Assembly (NCBI RefSeq): GCF_018394335.1
Contig: NZ_CP074572.1
Span: 3,782,001-3,846,000 of the forward strand
DNA: 64,000 bases
Direction of reading: 5' to 3'
Source of the DNA: Shewanella dokdonensis
GTDB lineage: Bacteria > Pseudomonadota > Gammaproteobacteria > Enterobacterales > Shewanellaceae
Positions 8,826 to 19,865 of this stretch are shown in pieces; the first letter of the stretch is position 1, and every line of letters begins with the position of its first letter. The position numbers and the translations under genes were made by a program. The notes beneath the pieces were generated by a model. The model was not told the DNA's origin and did no database searches. It saw nothing but the letters and a program-made list of their open reading frames with translations.

Positions 8826-9931
8826 GTTCGTCTACGGCCGAATCAATCTGTCCTACTAGATAAGAGGACACTTCCACTTCCTGTGGTGCGACTTGCACCG
8901 CATCACTTTCCAACCAGTTTTTCATCCACGGCAATGGGTTACTGCGTTCAGGATAAGGCAGCGGCAGATTGACGGCTTTCATCCGCTGATTGGTAATATA
9001 TTCCACATACTGGCTGAGGATGGTTTCATTAAGGCCAATCATCGAACCATCTTTAAAGAGGTACTTGGCCCAGTCTTTTTCCTGCTCGGCGGCCCTAAAA
9101 AACAGCTCATAGGCCTGGCTCATGGCATTCCTTGGCAATCTCACCCATTTCCGGATCGTCGCGCCCAGCCTGCATCAGATTGATGATGTGTTGCGTGCCG
9201 TTAAGGTGCAGCGCTTCATCACGGGCGATCAAGCGGATAATCTTGGCGTTGCCCTCCATCAGTCTGCGTTCAGCAAAGGCAAATGAACAGGCAAAGCTGA
9301 CGTAGAAACGGATTGCTTCTAGTGCATTGACGGACATCATGCACAGGTACAAGGCTTTTTTAAGTGAGCGGGTCGTTACCGATAATTGCTTACCAGCAAT
9401 GGTAAACACGCCTTCCCCGTGCAGATGATACACCTGTGTCAGTTGGATCAACTGGTCGTAATAGTCGGCAATATCGGTTGCTCGTTTGAGGATCTCCTGA
9501 TTGACCACTATGTCTTCAAACACGACGGAAGGATCATTCACAATATTCCGAATAATGTGGGTGTAAGAACGACTGTGAATGGTCTCTGAAAACGACCAGG
9601 TTTCAATCCAGGTTTCCAGCTCCGGCAATGACACCAAGGGCAGAAATGCCACGTTAGGTGAGCGTCCCTGGATGGAATCAAGCAGTGTCTGATATTTCAG
9701 GTTCGACAGGAAAATATGTTTTTCATGCTCCGGCAGTTGCGCAAAATCGATTTTATCGCGGGAGACATCTACTTCTTCCGGCCGCCAGAAGAACGATAGC
9801 TGTTTTTCAATCAGTTTTTCAAATAGTTCGTATTTTTGTTGGTCATAACGCGCCACGTTTACAGCCTGACCAAAAAACATCGGTTCGCGGGTGGCATCAT
9901 TGGGTGTTTGACAGAAAATTGAATAAGCCAT
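8800..9931 (-). CDS. nrdB: Ribonucleoside-diphosphate reductase class Ia, beta subunit (frameshifted)
   Basis: The radical-bearing subunit of class Ia ribonucleotide reductase, about 376 residues. The diiron ligands and radical tyrosine are visible in [27 protein letters not shown] and [12 protein letters not shown]. The C-terminus ([11 protein letters not shown] ... SDFDL) is the tail that docks on NrdA. The frame breaks near 9124-9125: deleting one base of the GG there joins GEIAKEC directly to MSQAYELFF with no gap relative to E. coli NrdB. This is the only clear site in the window with an extra rather than a missing base. It is 45 bases downstream of nrdA and overlaps yfaE. Confidence 0.92.
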
Positions 9932-9976
9932 GTTTCATTCGTCCAAACAAAGGGGCCAAACTAGCCCCGGTTAACC

Positions 9977-12261
9977 TTAAATTTTGCAAGCGCCGCCGGC
10001 GCAACCGTCATCTTCTTTTTCAATGCTGAGTTCATCGAAACGATCTGACGCCCCATCACGGGTATTGTGATAGTACAGAGTTTTGACGCCAAGTTTATAG
10101 GCGGTCAGCAGATCTTTGAGCAAGGTCTGCATTGGCACTTTGCCACTGTCATATTTTGACGGGTCGTAGTTAGTGTTAGCCGAAATAGACTGATCGATGA
10201 ACTTTTGCATGATGCCCACAAGTTGCAGGTAGCCATCATTACCTGGCATCTGCCATAACAACTCATACTTATGCTTGAGCTTTTCGTAATCCGGTACGAC
10301 TTGCTTCAGTTGCCCGTCTTTGCTGGCCTTAACACTGATCAGACCTCGTGGAGGTTCAATGCCGTTAGTGGCATTGGAGATCTGCGATGAAGTCTCTGAT
10401 GGCATCAAGGCGGACAGTGTCGAATTACGCAAACCATATTGCTTGATGTCAGCTCGCAATTGTTCCCAGTCGAGATGCAATGGCTCGCTGCAGATTTTAT
10501 CGAGATCGTGCTTATAAGTATCAATAGGCAAAATGCCTTGAGCATAAGTGGTCTCGTTAAATAACGGGCAAGCGCCTTGTTCTTTGGCCAGCTCCATAGA
10601 GGCTTTCAGCAAATAGTACTGGAAAGCTTCAAAGGTACGATGGGTCAGGGCGTTGGCACTGCCATCAGAATATTTCACACCATGTTTGGCAAGATAGTTG
10701 GCAAAGTTGATAACACCAATACCTAGGGTGCGACGATTCATGGAGGCAGAACGAGCCGCAGCAATCGGATAGTCTTGATAGTCCAGCAGATTATCCAAGG
10801 CGCGCACCGCTAAGTCGGCTAACTTTTCCATCTCTTCAAGATTTTCGATAGCGCCAAGGTTTAATGCCGACAAAGTACACAAGGCAATTTCGCCATTTGC
10901 ATCGTTCACATCGTTAAGCGGTTTTGTCGGGAGTGCAATTTCCAGACACAGATTGGACTGATGTACCGGCGCAACACTCGGGTCGAACGGGCTGTGAGTA
11001 TTGCAATGATCCACGTTTTGGATATAGATACGGCCTGTTGATGCGCGCTCTTGCATCATCAATGAGAACAGTTCAACTGCCCGTAAGGAACGCTTGCGGA
11101 TAGATTCATCCTGTTCATATTTGACATACAAGCGCTCAAATTCTTCCTGATCAGCGAAGAAGGCATCATACAGTCCGGGCACATCGGAAGGACTGAACAA
11201 GGTGATATTTTCGCCCTTGATCAAACGCTGGTACATCAGCTTATTGATCTGTACCCCGTAATCCAGATGGCGGATACGGTTGTCTTCAACACCGCGGTTG
11301 TTTTTCAGCACCAACAGCGATTCAACCTCAAGGTGCCACAGCGGGTAGAAAAGGGTGGCTGCACCACCACGGACGCCCCCTGTGAGCAAGACTTTACAGC
11401 TGTCTGGAAATGCTTGAAGAATGGAATACAGCCAGTGTGAAATGCTTCGCCACCACGGATAGGGCTACCAAGTGCACGAATACGGCCAGCGTTAATACCA
11501 ATTCCCGCCCGCTGACTGACATATTTTACAATGGCAGACGATGTGGCATTGATAGAATCCAAGCTGTCACCGCATTCGATCAGCACGCAGGAACTGAACT
11601 GGCGAGTCGGTGTACGGACGCCTGACATGATGGGCGTTGGCAGCGAAATTTTAAAGGTGGAAACCGCATCATAGAAATCTTTGATGTATTGCAGGCGGTT
11701 GTGCCGCGGATAACCAGAGAACAAACAAGCGGCAACTAAGATATAAAGAAACTGGGCACTTTCGTAAACTTCATGAGTCACCCGGTTTTGTACCAGATAT
11801 TTACCTTCCAACTGCTTTACGGCGGCATAAGAGAAGGTCATGTCGCGCCAGTGGTCGATATAGCTGTCCATCAGATCCAGCTCTTCGCGGCTGTAATCTT
11901 CCAGAATATGACGGTCGTATTTTCCCATCTCAACCAATTTAGCCACATGATCAGCAAGTTTTGGCGGCTCAAACTGACCGAAGGCTTTCTTACGCAGATG
12001 GAAGATTGCCAAACGTGCTGCCAAAAACTGATAATCTGGGGCATCTGGTGAAATCAGATCCGCAGCAGCTTTAATGATGGTTTCATGAATAATTTCGGTG
12101 GGGATACCATCGTAAAATTGCAAGTGAGCACGCAACTCGACTTCGGATACAGACACATTGGCCAAATCATCTGCGGCCCAAGTGATTACTCGGTGGATCT
12201 TTTCGAGGTCAATCGTTTCTCTTTTGCCACTGCGTTTGGTAACTGTCATATTGCTATTCAT
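9977..12261 (-). CDS. nrdA: Ribonucleoside-diphosphate reductase class Ia, alpha subunit (frameshifted)
   Basis: The catalytic subunit that reduces ribonucleoside diphosphates for DNA synthesis, about 761 residues. An N-terminal ATP-cone (VTKRSGKRETIDLEKIHRV) is followed by the barrel with the active-site cysteines in FSSCVLIE, SNLCLEIA and ALCTLSALN, and by the C-terminal redox pair in GCAGGACKI. The reading frame breaks at a run of five C on the plus strand (11376-11380). Six would read KSCSQGGVRGGAATLFYP, exactly the E. coli sequence, so a single base is missing. The gene is essential for aerobic growth in relatives, so a true lesion is unlikely. Two NrdR-box-like sites lie upstream. Confidence 0.93.
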
Positions 12262-12427
12262 TAGAGATAGATCCTGGTTTTTATCATTAATGACGATGGC
12301 GAAACACCATCAAAACTTCCTTAGTACAACAATCAAATGCCGACGACTGGACACTGTATTTAGAGATTCTGAGCCGTCATTTACGTCGAATGTGAGTCTG
12401 CGACTAGTGGCTGAGATTGTTGCCTAC

Positions 12428-12475
12428 ACACAATATGTGGTGTTTTTGTGTTTACAGAGTAACAAGATAGTGAGG
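12428..12475. promoter_or_regulatory. Pair of NrdR boxes upstream of nrdA
   Basis: ACACAATATGTGGTGT at 12428-12443 fits the NrdR consensus (ACACWATATATWGTGT) closely. A weaker match, TAACAAGATAGTGAGG, lies at 12460-12475. The start-to-start distance is 32 bases, three helical turns, the usual spacing for the two boxes bound by the zinc/ATP repressor NrdR. The pair lies in the 380-base region between nrdA and the phosphatase gene; I recognise no gene in that region. Confidence 0.65.
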
Positions 12476-12641
12476 CTGGCGGCGTTTTGCAAGTGACGAT
12501 TCAGGGCATATCTTGTGGATATCTTCGCATTCTTTCCCTGACAGATGCGACAAACGCCGTCAATATAGGGATTTACGCCTTTAGTACAAAATATGAGCGA
12601 TCAGATTCGAGCGGTTCGATTGCTAAAATATGCAGCGATCG

Positions 12642-13325
12642 TTAACGATCTATCGCCATGTCAGTTGTCAGTAGTGCTGTTAACTGTGACGGCGTTGACA
12701 GCATAATATCGGCCTGCCACTGTGGTGGCGCATCGTCGTCATTGATATAACCCCACAGCGCTGCCGCTGACGGCATATTCGCAGCTTTGGCGGCGATAAT
12801 GTCACGTTCGGCATCGCCCACGTACAAAATATCCTTGGGTGCGCTTCGCAGTTGCTGCGCTGCCAGTAACATAGGCGCGGGGTGTGGTTTGCGAAAAAGA
12901 GTCGTATCGGCACTGATGACAGATTGGAGCTTATCTAGCACCCCAAGTTTCAACAATAACGGTTTAGTGAAGATGGCGGGCTTATTGGTCACTACCCCGA
13001 TGGCGATACCCCGTGTCTGCGCGAGAGCAAATAACGCTGCCAGCCCGTCAAACAGGGTCGATTGCTGGCCGTTAATGCGTTGATAATGCTGTAACATCAA
13101 CAGCCTAAGCGACTCCTGTTGTTGAGCCTCGGCCTGTGGCACTGCGGCTTTGATCATTGCTAGCGAACCGTTAGAAGCCTGGGCGCGCAGCGCGTGATAG
13201 TCAGCCGCGCTGTCAAGACCCGTCTGCGCTAAAGCGGCATGCACCGCCGCGATCAGGTCCGGCGCGGTGTCCACCAAAGTACCATCAAGATCAAACAGTA
13301 ACGCTGAAACCGGCGTAGATAACAT
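12642..13325 (-). CDS. HAD-superfamily phosphatase, Gph-like; possibly MupP
   Basis: 227 residues. HAD motif I is FDLDGTLVDT at the N-terminus, the motif II threonine is in VVTNKP, and motif III/IV are in RKPHP and YVGDAERDI. Automatic annotation usually calls this phosphoglycolate phosphatase. However, the gene sits 4 bases downstream of ubiG. In Pseudomonas the neighbour of ubiG is mupP, the N-acetylmuramic acid 6-phosphate phosphatase of peptidoglycan recycling. The substrate cannot be settled from sequence alone. It is co-transcribed with ubiG. Confidence 0.8.
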   Translation of the reverse strand: MLSTPVSALLFDLDGTLVDTAPDLIAAVHAALAQTGLDSAADYHALRAQASNGSLAMIKAAVPQAEAQQQESLRLLMLQHYQRINGQQSTLFDGLAALFALAQTRGIAIGVVTNKPAIFTKPLLLKLGVLDKLQSVISADTTLFRKPHPAPMLLAAQQLRSAPKDILYVGDAERDIIAAKAANMPSAAALWGYINDDDAPPQWQADIMLSTPSQLTALLTTDMAIDR

Positions 13326-13329
13326 GTGG

Positions 13330-14040
13330 CTAGTCCACTTTCTGGCAGGCGATCATGTAGTTCACTTCGACACTTGGGGTATAACTGAAAATGCCATTGA
13401 GCGGGTTATATTTGATCCCCAGTGCATCGCGGCAGATAAGGTCGGTGTGTTCTGCCATAGCGATCAGCTCAGAAGGGCGGAGAAATTTGCTGTGAACATG
13501 CGTGCCGACAGGCAGCATTTTTAGCAGATATTCAGCCCCCACAATTGTTTGCACCCAAGACATCAGATTGCGGTTGATGGTGGAGAAAAACACCCAGCCG
13601 CCTGTTTTTACCATGGTGCAGCAGGCGTTAATCACCGACTGTGGCTCCGGCACATGCTCCAGCATCTCCATACAGGTCACCACATCATAATAAGCCGGAT
13701 GCTTCAGTGCATGTTCTTCTGCGGTCAGTTGCTGGTAATCCACTGTGATAGCTGACTCAAGCGCATGTAACTTAGCGATTTCCAGTGGCTCATGCCCCAT
13801 ATCAAGCCCGGTGACCTTGGCGCCTAGCTTTGCCATGCTTTCAGAAAGAATGCCGCCGCCGCAACCAACATCCAGTACCTGCTTCTGAAAAATACCGCCC
13901 GCTTTCAAGTCGATGTAGTTGAGCCGTAACGGGTTAAGTTCATGCAGAGGCTTAAATTCACCTTGAGGATCCCACCAGCCGGCCGCCATATTTTCAAATT
14001 TAGCGATCTCTTGTGGATCGACGTTGGCATTTTCTTGCAT
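13330..14040 (-). CDS. ubiG: Ubiquinone biosynthesis O-methyltransferase
   Basis: 236 residues. UbiG carries out both O-methylation steps of ubiquinone synthesis using S-adenosylmethionine. The SAM-binding motif I is [11 protein letters not shown] near residue 57, with TGLDMG after it and a membrane-contacting insert near [15 protein letters not shown]. The N-terminal [19 protein letters not shown] segment is characteristic. It lies directly upstream of the HAD phosphatase and is divergent from gyrA, an order shared with Shewanella and E. coli. Confidence 0.95.
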   Translation of the reverse strand: MQENANVDPQEIAKFENMAAGWWDPQGEFKPLHELNPLRLNYIDLKAGGIFQKQVLDVGCGGGILSESMAKLGAKVTGLDMGHEPLEIAKLHALESAITVDYQQLTAEEHALKHPAYYDVVTCMEMLEHVPEPQSVINACCTMVKTGGWVFFSTINRNLMSWVQTIVGAEYLLKMLPVGTHVHSKFLRPSELIAMAEHTDLICRDALGIKYNPLNGIFSYTPSVEVNYMIACQKVD

Positions 14041-14365
14041 GGCAATACCTTAAAAACAAATAGAAAGACGCGCCATTATAACCACAGTTAAGCAGACAGT
14101 GGGTACGTTGATTTACACGCTTTTGCCGTTTCCCCATGACCGCGACAAGCAACTGTTTAAAAAATGCTCAACTTGTCGAAATCTATACAGATTTTGCTCT
14201 TTTTACACGGTATAGCGCGACGATAACGTAAATATGGCGTACTAACTGCTTTCAGGTCTTCCGAGCACCGATAACTGTGTTAGAATGACCCATTACGTTA
14301 GTAGGGCTCGACAATGACATGGAACAAAAAGTTGTCAGCTTTCATATAAGGGGATCGAGCAGTTT
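14041..14365. other. Intergenic region between ubiG and gyrA
   Basis: 325 bases holding the divergent promoters of ubiG and gyrA. A TAGAAT box at 14281-14286 could be the gyrA -10 element, but no convincing -35 lies in front of it. A 7-base inverted repeat CGACAAG/CTTGTCG spans 14143-14178. The gyrA ribosome site is AAGGGG at 14348-14353. I see no gene here. Confidence 0.4.
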
Positions 14366-17068
14366 ATGACTGATCAGGCTTCATCCATTTCGCCAATCAA
14401 TATTGAAGACGAACTAAGAACTTCCTACCTCGACTACGCCATGAGCGTAATTGTTGGCCGGGCCTTGCCAGATGTTCGTGACGGTTTGAAACCAGTTCAT
14501 CGCCGTGTACTGTTTGCGATGAACGAGCTGAAAAACGACTGGAACAAACCTTATAAAAAGTCCGCCCGTGTCGTTGGTGACGTTATCGGTAAGTATCACC
14601 CTCATGGCGATAGTGCGGTATACGATACCATAGTGCGTATGGCGCAACCATTTTCATTGCGTTATACCTTGGTTGACGGGCAGGGGAACTTCGGTTCCGT
14701 GGACGGCGATGCCGCAGCCGCTATGCGTTATACCGAAATTCGCATGCAGCGCTTGGCCCATCACCTGCTGGCCGACCTCGATAAAGAAACCGTGGATTTT
14801 GTACCTAACTATGATGGTACTGAACAGATCCCCGAAGTGTTACCGACCCGGATCCCTAACCTGCTGGTCAACGGTTCTTCCGGTATTGCGGTGGGGATGG
14901 CGACCAACATTCCACCACACAATCTGACGGAAGTGGTCAATGGTTGTTTGGCGTTGATTGAAAACCCAGACCTTTCCATTGATGAGCTGATCAACTGCAT
15001 TCCTGGGCCTGACTTCCCGACTGCTGCAATTATCAATGGCCGCAAAGGTATTGAGGAAGCTTATCGTACCGGTCGTGGCAAAGTGATCATGCGTGCCCGC
15101 GCTGACTTTGAAACCGAAGATAACGGTCGTGAACGCATCGTAGTGACCGAAATCCCTTATCAGGTGAATAAAGCTCGCCTGATTGAAAAGATTGCTGAGT
15201 TGGTTAAAGACAAAAAAATCGAAGGGATCAGCGGCTTACGTGATGAGTCCGATAAGGACGGCATGCGGATTGTTATCGAAATCAAACGCGGTGAAGTCGG
15301 GGAAGTGGTACTGAATAATCTGTACGCACAGACCCAGATGCAGTGTTCTTTCGGTATCAATATGGTGGCGTTGGCAAATGGCCAACCAAAGCTGTTCAAC
15401 ATCAAGGAGATGCTAGAAGCCTTTATCCTGCATCGCCGCGAAGTGGTTACCCGCCGTACCGTATTTGAATTGCGTAAAGCCCGCGAACGGGCGCACATCC
15501 TGGAAGCATTAGCCGTTGCCTTGGCTAATATCGATCCGATTATTGAGCTGATCAAGAATTCTCCAAGCCCGAGCGAAGCTAAACAACGTCTGACGGAACA
15601 GGGCTGGGCCTTGGGCAATGTGCAGGCCATGCTGGAAAAAGCCGGTGATGATGCCGCACGGCCGGAATGGTTGGAGCCGCAGTTTGGTATCCATGAGGGG
15701 CTATATTTCCTGACCGAGACACAAGCTCAGGCAATTTTGGATCTGCGTTTGCAGAAACTGACCGGCTTGGAACACGAAAAAATCCTGCAGGAATATGAAG
15801 AACTGCTGGAAACCATCGCTGGTTTATTACATATCCTGCACAGCTCAGTGCGTTTGATGGAAGTGATCAAGGAAGAGCTGCAAGAAGTGTTGACCCAATT
15901 CGGCGATGCTCGCCGTACCGAAATCAATGAGTCCGCCGCAGATCTCAGCCTGGAAGATTTGATCAACGAAGAAGATGTCGTGGTGACCTTGTCACATCTA
16001 GGTTATGCCAAGTATCAACCGCTAACCGACTATCAGGCGCAGCGCCGTGGCGGTAAAGGTAAAGCGGCAACCAAGGTAAAAGATGAAGACTTCGTTGAGC
16101 AGTTGCTGATTGCCAATACTCACGACACCATTTTGTGCTTCTCAGACTTTGGCAAACTGTATTGGTTAAAAGTATATCAGTTGCCATTGGCGAGCCGTCA
16201 GTCGCGTGGTCGTCCAATTGTGAATCTGTTACCGCTAGAAGGTGAAGAGCGCATCACCGCTATTTTGCCGGTAAGAGAATACGAAGAAGGCAAGTATATC
16301 ATCATGGCAACCTCCAATGGTACCGTGAAGAAAACCGCCCTGACTGAATACAGCCGTCCACGGAGTAATGGCATTATTGCGGTGAACCTGAAAGACGGTG
16401 ACCAGTTGATAGGCGTGGATATCACCGATGGTAGCAGTGAAATCATGTTGTTCTCGGATGCGGGTAAGGTGGTACGCTTTAAAGAAGCGGAAGAGTCACC
16501 GATAACCGATGAAGATGGCAATCCGGTGTTGGATGAAAACGGCGAAGTACAGATCACCTTTAAAGGTGTGCGCCCAATGGGTCGTACCGCTACCGGTGTT
16601 CGTGGTATCGCCTTGGAAGACGGTCAGAAAGTTGTTTCACTGATCGTGCCTCGTGGTGATGATGCGATTCTGACCGTTACCGCGAACGGCTTTGGTAAAC
16701 GCACCGCATTGGATGAATACCCCGCCAAGAGCCGCGCCACCAAAGGCGTGGTTTCTATCAAAGTCAGCGATCGTAACGGCGCAGTGGTAGGCGCGGTACA
16801 GGCTGCTGAAAATGATGAAATCATGCTGATCAGTGATAAAGGTACATTGGTGAGAACCCCGGTTTCCGGCGTTTCATTAATTGGCCGTAACACTCAGGGG
16901 GTCACCATCATCCGCACGGCTGACGACGAAACTGTGGTCGGACTGCAACGCATTGACGAAATCCAGGCAGAGGACGATGATATCCTAGACGATGCCGAGG
17001 TTGATATGCTGACCGATGCCCCGGATAATGAAGGCGATATTGCCGCCGATGAAGACACCGCAGAGTAA
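14366..17068 (+). CDS. gyrA: DNA gyrase subunit A
   Basis: 900 residues, slightly longer than E. coli GyrA (875) because of an acidic C-terminal tail. It is the breakage-rejoining subunit of DNA gyrase, with active-site Tyr122 in [10 protein letters not shown]. The quinolone-determining region reads [13 protein letters not shown] with Ser83 and Asp87, the susceptible residues, in the same numbering as E. coli. The GyrA box QRRGGKG is present near residue 560 and the six-bladed C-terminal domain follows. Single gene followed by a hairpin; serC is next. Confidence 0.98.
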   Translation: MTDQASSISPINIEDELRTSYLDYAMSVIVGRALPDVRDGLKPVHRRVLFAMNELKNDWNKPYKKSARVVGDVIGKYHPHGDSAVYDTIVRMAQPFSLRYTLVDGQGNFGSVDGDAAAAMRYTEIRMQRLAHHLLADLDKETVDFVPNYDGTEQIPEVLPTRIPNLLVNGSSGIAVGMATNIPPHNLTEVVNGCLALIENPDLSIDELINCIPGPDFPTAAIINGRKGIEEAYRTGRGKVIMRARADFETEDNGRERIVVTEIPYQVNKARLIEKIAELVKDKKIEGISGLRDESDKDGMRIVIEIKRGEVGEVVLNNLYAQTQMQCSFGINMVALANGQPKLFNIKEMLEAFILHRREVVTRRTVFELRKARERAHILEALAVALANIDPIIELIKNSPSPSEAKQRLTEQGWALGNVQAMLEKAGDDAARPEWLEPQFGIHEGLYFLTETQAQAILDLRLQKLTGLEHEKILQEYEELLETIAGLLHILHSSVRLMEVIKEELQEVLTQFGDARRTEINESAADLSLEDLINEEDVVVTLSHLGYAKYQPLTDYQAQRRGGKGKAATKVKDEDFVEQLLIANTHDTILCFSDFGKLYWLKVYQLPLASRQSRGRPIVNLLPLEGEERITAILPVREYEEGKYIIMATSNGTVKKTALTEYSRPRSNGIIAVNLKDGDQLIGVDITDGSSEIMLFSDAGKVVRFKEAEESPITDEDGNPVLDENGEVQITFKGVRPMGRTATGVRGIALEDGQKVVSLIVPRGDDAILTVTANGFGKRTALDEYPAKSRATKGVVSIKVSDRNGAVVGAVQAAENDEIMLISDKGTLVRTPVSGVSLIGRNTQGVTIIRTADDETVVGLQRIDEIQAEDDDILDDAEVDMLTDAPDNEGDIAADEDTAE

Positions 17069-17081
17069 ACTGCGAAAGTAG

Positions 17082-17111
17082 AAAACGGGCGTCCTAAGTG
17101 GCGCTCGTTTT
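17082..17111 (+). terminator. Terminator after gyrA
   Basis: AAAACGGGCG / CGCTCGTTTT stem (one G-T wobble) with a 10-base loop, ending in four T. It lies between gyrA and serC. Confidence 0.65.
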
Positions 17112-17146
17112 GTCTCTACCCATTTTATGGTTCAAGGAGAATATGA

Positions 17147-18240
17147 GTGAGTACCGTTTATAATTTTTGTGCCGGCCCGGCAATGTTGCCACCACCGGTA
17201 ATGGCTAAAGCTCAAGCTGAGTTGCTGAATTGGCAGGGACAAGGTGTATCGGTGATGGAAGTCAGCCATCGCGGTGCGCCTTTTATCGCGCTAGCCAAAC
17301 AGTCAGAGGCCGATTTACGGGAACTCATGAATATCCCTGATAACTACCATGTGTTGTTTATGCATGGCGGTGGTCGTGGTCAGTTTGCTGCCGTTGTGAA
17401 TAATTTTCTTGGCAACAATGGTAAAGCCCTTTATTTAATCAGTGGCCAGTGGTCAAAATCGGCGGCGGATGAAGCGGTGCGGCTGGTCGGTGAAGAACAG
17501 GTAGATACTATAAATATAGTATCTAATATCAATGGGTTAAAACAGGTGGCCTTGCCAGCATTAACTGGCCCCGCCACGCAATATCGTTACGTTCATTACT
17601 GTCCGAACGAAACGGTTGATGGCATCGAAATATTTGAAGAGATTAATGCACCTTGGCCCGTTATTGCCGATATGTCCTCCACCATCATGTCTCGCCAAGT
17701 GGACATCAGTAAGTTCGGCATGATCTACGCTGGCGCACAAAAAATATTGGCCCTTCAGGGCTGAGCATAGTGATCGTGAGGAAGGATCTGCTGCAACTGC
17801 CCGCGGTCAATCCATCCTCTATAATGGATTACCGCATTGCCGCAGCACATGATTCCATGTTCAACACACCACCTACATTTGCCTGGTATTTAGCGGCAGA
17901 AGTCTTTAAGTGGCTGAAACAGCTTGGTGGGGTGGCTGCCATTGAAGCGCAAAATAAGCAGAAAGCGGAATTACTGTACCAATGTATCGATCAACTGGAC
18001 TTTTACCGAAACGGGGTGGCACCACAAAACCGTTCACGTATGAATGTGACTTTTCAGTTGGCTGATGAAGACCTCAATAAAGCGTTCCTCGCGGAAGCAG
18101 AAACTCACGGACTGGTTGCTCTGAAAGGTCACCGCATTGTTGGCGGCATGAGAGCGAGCATTTATAATGCGATGCCATTGGCTGGAGTGCAGACCTTGGT
18201 CGATTTTATGCGGGCTTTTGCTGAAAAACACCAAGCCTGA
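17147..18240 (+). CDS. serC: Phosphoserine aminotransferase (frameshifted)
   Basis: SerC transaminates 3-phosphohydroxypyruvate in serine synthesis and also acts in pyridoxal phosphate synthesis. GTG start at 17147 with AAGGAGA six bases upstream; the nearby ATG at 17143 is out of frame. The first part ([10 protein letters not shown] ... [12 protein letters not shown]) runs into a stop at a run of six A (17739-17744). Seven would read [16 protein letters not shown], the pyridoxal-phosphate lysine motif, so one A is missing exactly at the catalytic lysine codon. The rest, [19 protein letters not shown] onward, is intact. About 364 residues after repair, the normal length. Confidence 0.93.
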
Positions 18241-18258
18241 TAACGTTACCGGCATAAG

Positions 18259-18285
18259 AAAGCGACTGCATGCAGTCGCTTTTTT
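18259..18285 (+). terminator. Terminator after serC
   Basis: A perfect 24-base palindrome (AAAGCGACTGCA / TGCAGTCGCTTT) followed by further T residues. Lies between the convergent serC and aminotransferase genes and may serve both. Confidence 0.8.
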
Positions 18286-18296
18286 GTTAGCAATAT

Positions 18297-19487
18297 TTAA
18301 AGAATGGCGGCTATCGATTGCGCCAGATAATCCACGTTTTCTTCGGTGATCCCGGCAACACTGATACGGCTTGAGCCGACCATATAAATGCCGTAATCAC
18401 GTTTTAATTGTTCGACTTGTTCTGCGGTGATCCCTAAAAACGAGAACATCCCTTTCTGGCGAGCAATAAAACTAAAATCACGAGTGACACCCGCCGCTTT
18501 AATTTTATCAACCAGCATGGCTCGATTCCCGTTGATACGGTTACGCATAATAGCCAGTTCTTCCAGCCATTGCTGGGTCAGTTCTTCAGAACCTAAAATG
18601 GTTTCTACCAAAGCCGCACCATGCGCTGGCGGCATGGAATAGTTGGCTCGGATCACATGCAACATTACTGACAGTGCGATATCCGCTTTGGGAGAATCTT
18701 GGGTGATTACCGCACAGGCACCAATACGTTCACGATAAAGTCCAAAGTTTTTGGAGCAGGAAGCACACAGCAGCATTGCATCAACGGCAGCAGCCATTTT
18801 GCGCACTCCATAAGCATCCCGTTCTAAACCATCCCCAAACCCTTGGTAAGCCATATCAATTAACGGCGTAAATCCACGTTCTACGGCAACGGCAACGACT
18901 TGATCCCATTGTGCTTCACTGAGATCCTGGCCGGTTGGATTGTGGCAACAAGCGTGCAGTAACACCACGTCATTACTGCCTAATTGTCGCAGCGCAGCTA
19001 GCATCTCTTCAAACTTTAGCTGGTTGTTTTGCTGATCATAGTAAGGGTAACTTGCCACTTTGAGCCCAGCACCTTTAAACAGGCTGATGTGATTGGCCCA
19101 CGTAGGATCGCTCACCCACATGGTGGCATCTGGATTGCAACGCTTGATGAAATCGGCGGCCACTTTTAATGAACCTGTGCCACCAGGCGTTGATACGCTA
19201 CGCACCCGGTTCTGTTCGAGAATGCTATGTTCGGCACCAAAGGCTAAACGACAGAAGAGTTGGTTAAACTTTTCGCTGCCTGCCGGACCGATATAGACTT
19301 TGGTGGTTTCCGTTGCGGTGCGTAGGCGTTCTGCGGTTTTCACACATGCAAGGATAGGGGTGTTGCCTTGTGGATCTTTATAGACACCAACACCTAAATC
19401 GACTTTTAACGGACGAGTATCATCACGGAATTGACTCAATAGTCCCAGGATCGGGTCTGCGGGCATCGCTTGTAAATGGTTAAACAT
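18297..19487 (-). CDS. Aspartate/aromatic amino acid aminotransferase (class I)
   Basis: 396 residues from the ATG at 19487 (MFNHLQAMPADPILGL), the usual start for this family. A pyridoxal-phosphate enzyme of the AspC/TyrB type, interconverting aspartate, glutamate or aromatic amino acids with their 2-oxoacids. The cofactor lysine is in ASCSKNFGLY, the substrate-binding arginine in SSRISVAG near the C-terminus, and CCHNPTGQDL is the conserved loop. AspC and TyrB cannot be separated safely by eye. It is divergent from aroA and convergent with serC, which suits a role in aromatic amino acid metabolism. Confidence 0.92.
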   Translation of the reverse strand: MFNHLQAMPADPILGLLSQFRDDTRPLKVDLGVGVYKDPQGNTPILACVKTAERLRTATETTKVYIGPAGSEKFNQLFCRLAFGAEHSILEQNRVRSVSTPGGTGSLKVAADFIKRCNPDATMWVSDPTWANHISLFKGAGLKVASYPYYDQQNNQLKFEEMLAALRQLGSNDVVLLHACCHNPTGQDLSEAQWDQVVAVAVERGFTPLIDMAYQGFGDGLERDAYGVRKMAAAVDAMLLCASCSKNFGLYRERIGACAVITQDSPKADIALSVMLHVIRANYSMPPAHGAALVETILGSEELTQQWLEELAIMRNRINGNRAMLVDKIKAAGVTRDFSFIARQKGMFSFLGITAEQVEQLKRDYGIYMVGSSRISVAGITEENVDYLAQSIAAIL

Positions 19488-19859
19488 CGGCATTTCTATT
19501 GTGGTAATGGTTAGTCGGGCTAGCATAGCGGCATTTACCACAGAAGTTAATTATCTGTGGCCCTCTTGCCGTTTTAAATCATAAACAACGTGGGTATTTT
19601 TTGAGAACGATACAAAATCGCTATTTTTATGGCATTTTGTTGTTATTTTGTGCAGCGTTTAGGGGAGATGCGGCAATCTGATGGAAAACGGTTGAACTGC
19701 CGCAGTCAATCAGTCACTTTATAGCAGCAGTTTTGTGTCGTTGGTCGAGACTTGGCCAAGCACAATAGACACACTTTGGGGTTGAGTCGCCGAGAGCCGT
19801 ATTCTTGGCGTTTGCATAATATTTCCGCGCAGAATAAAAGCTGCGATAAATCAAGATAG
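19488..19859. other. Intergenic region upstream of aroA and the aminotransferase
   Basis: 372 bases between divergent genes, AT-rich around 19600-19640 with repeated ATTTTG/CAAAAT words. It must hold both promoters. I looked for TyrR-type boxes (TGTAAA-N6-TTTACA) and did not find one. No gene recognised. Confidence 0.4.
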
Positions 19860-19865
19860 TTGACT

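Noticed and set aside
9977..12261. Split nrdA as two functional subunits or an intein scar
   Set aside because: The two frames abut within the same conserved motif and one extra base restores E. coli sequence exactly; there is no inserted sequence.
12351..12366. ACACTGTATTTAGAGA as a third NrdR box
   Set aside because: The right half does not match and its distance from the good box (77 bases) is not a whole number of helical turns.
14600..14640. Quinolone resistance mutation in gyrA
   Set aside because: Ser83 and Asp87 are both present, the susceptible form.
17739..17744. Possible programmed frameshift at the A-run in serC (and similar runs in fldA, bepA, cmoB)
   Set aside because: No slippery heptamer with downstream structure was recognised, the same kind of break occurs in about seventeen unrelated genes, and SerC is not known to use frameshifting. 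Missing bases explain all cases.
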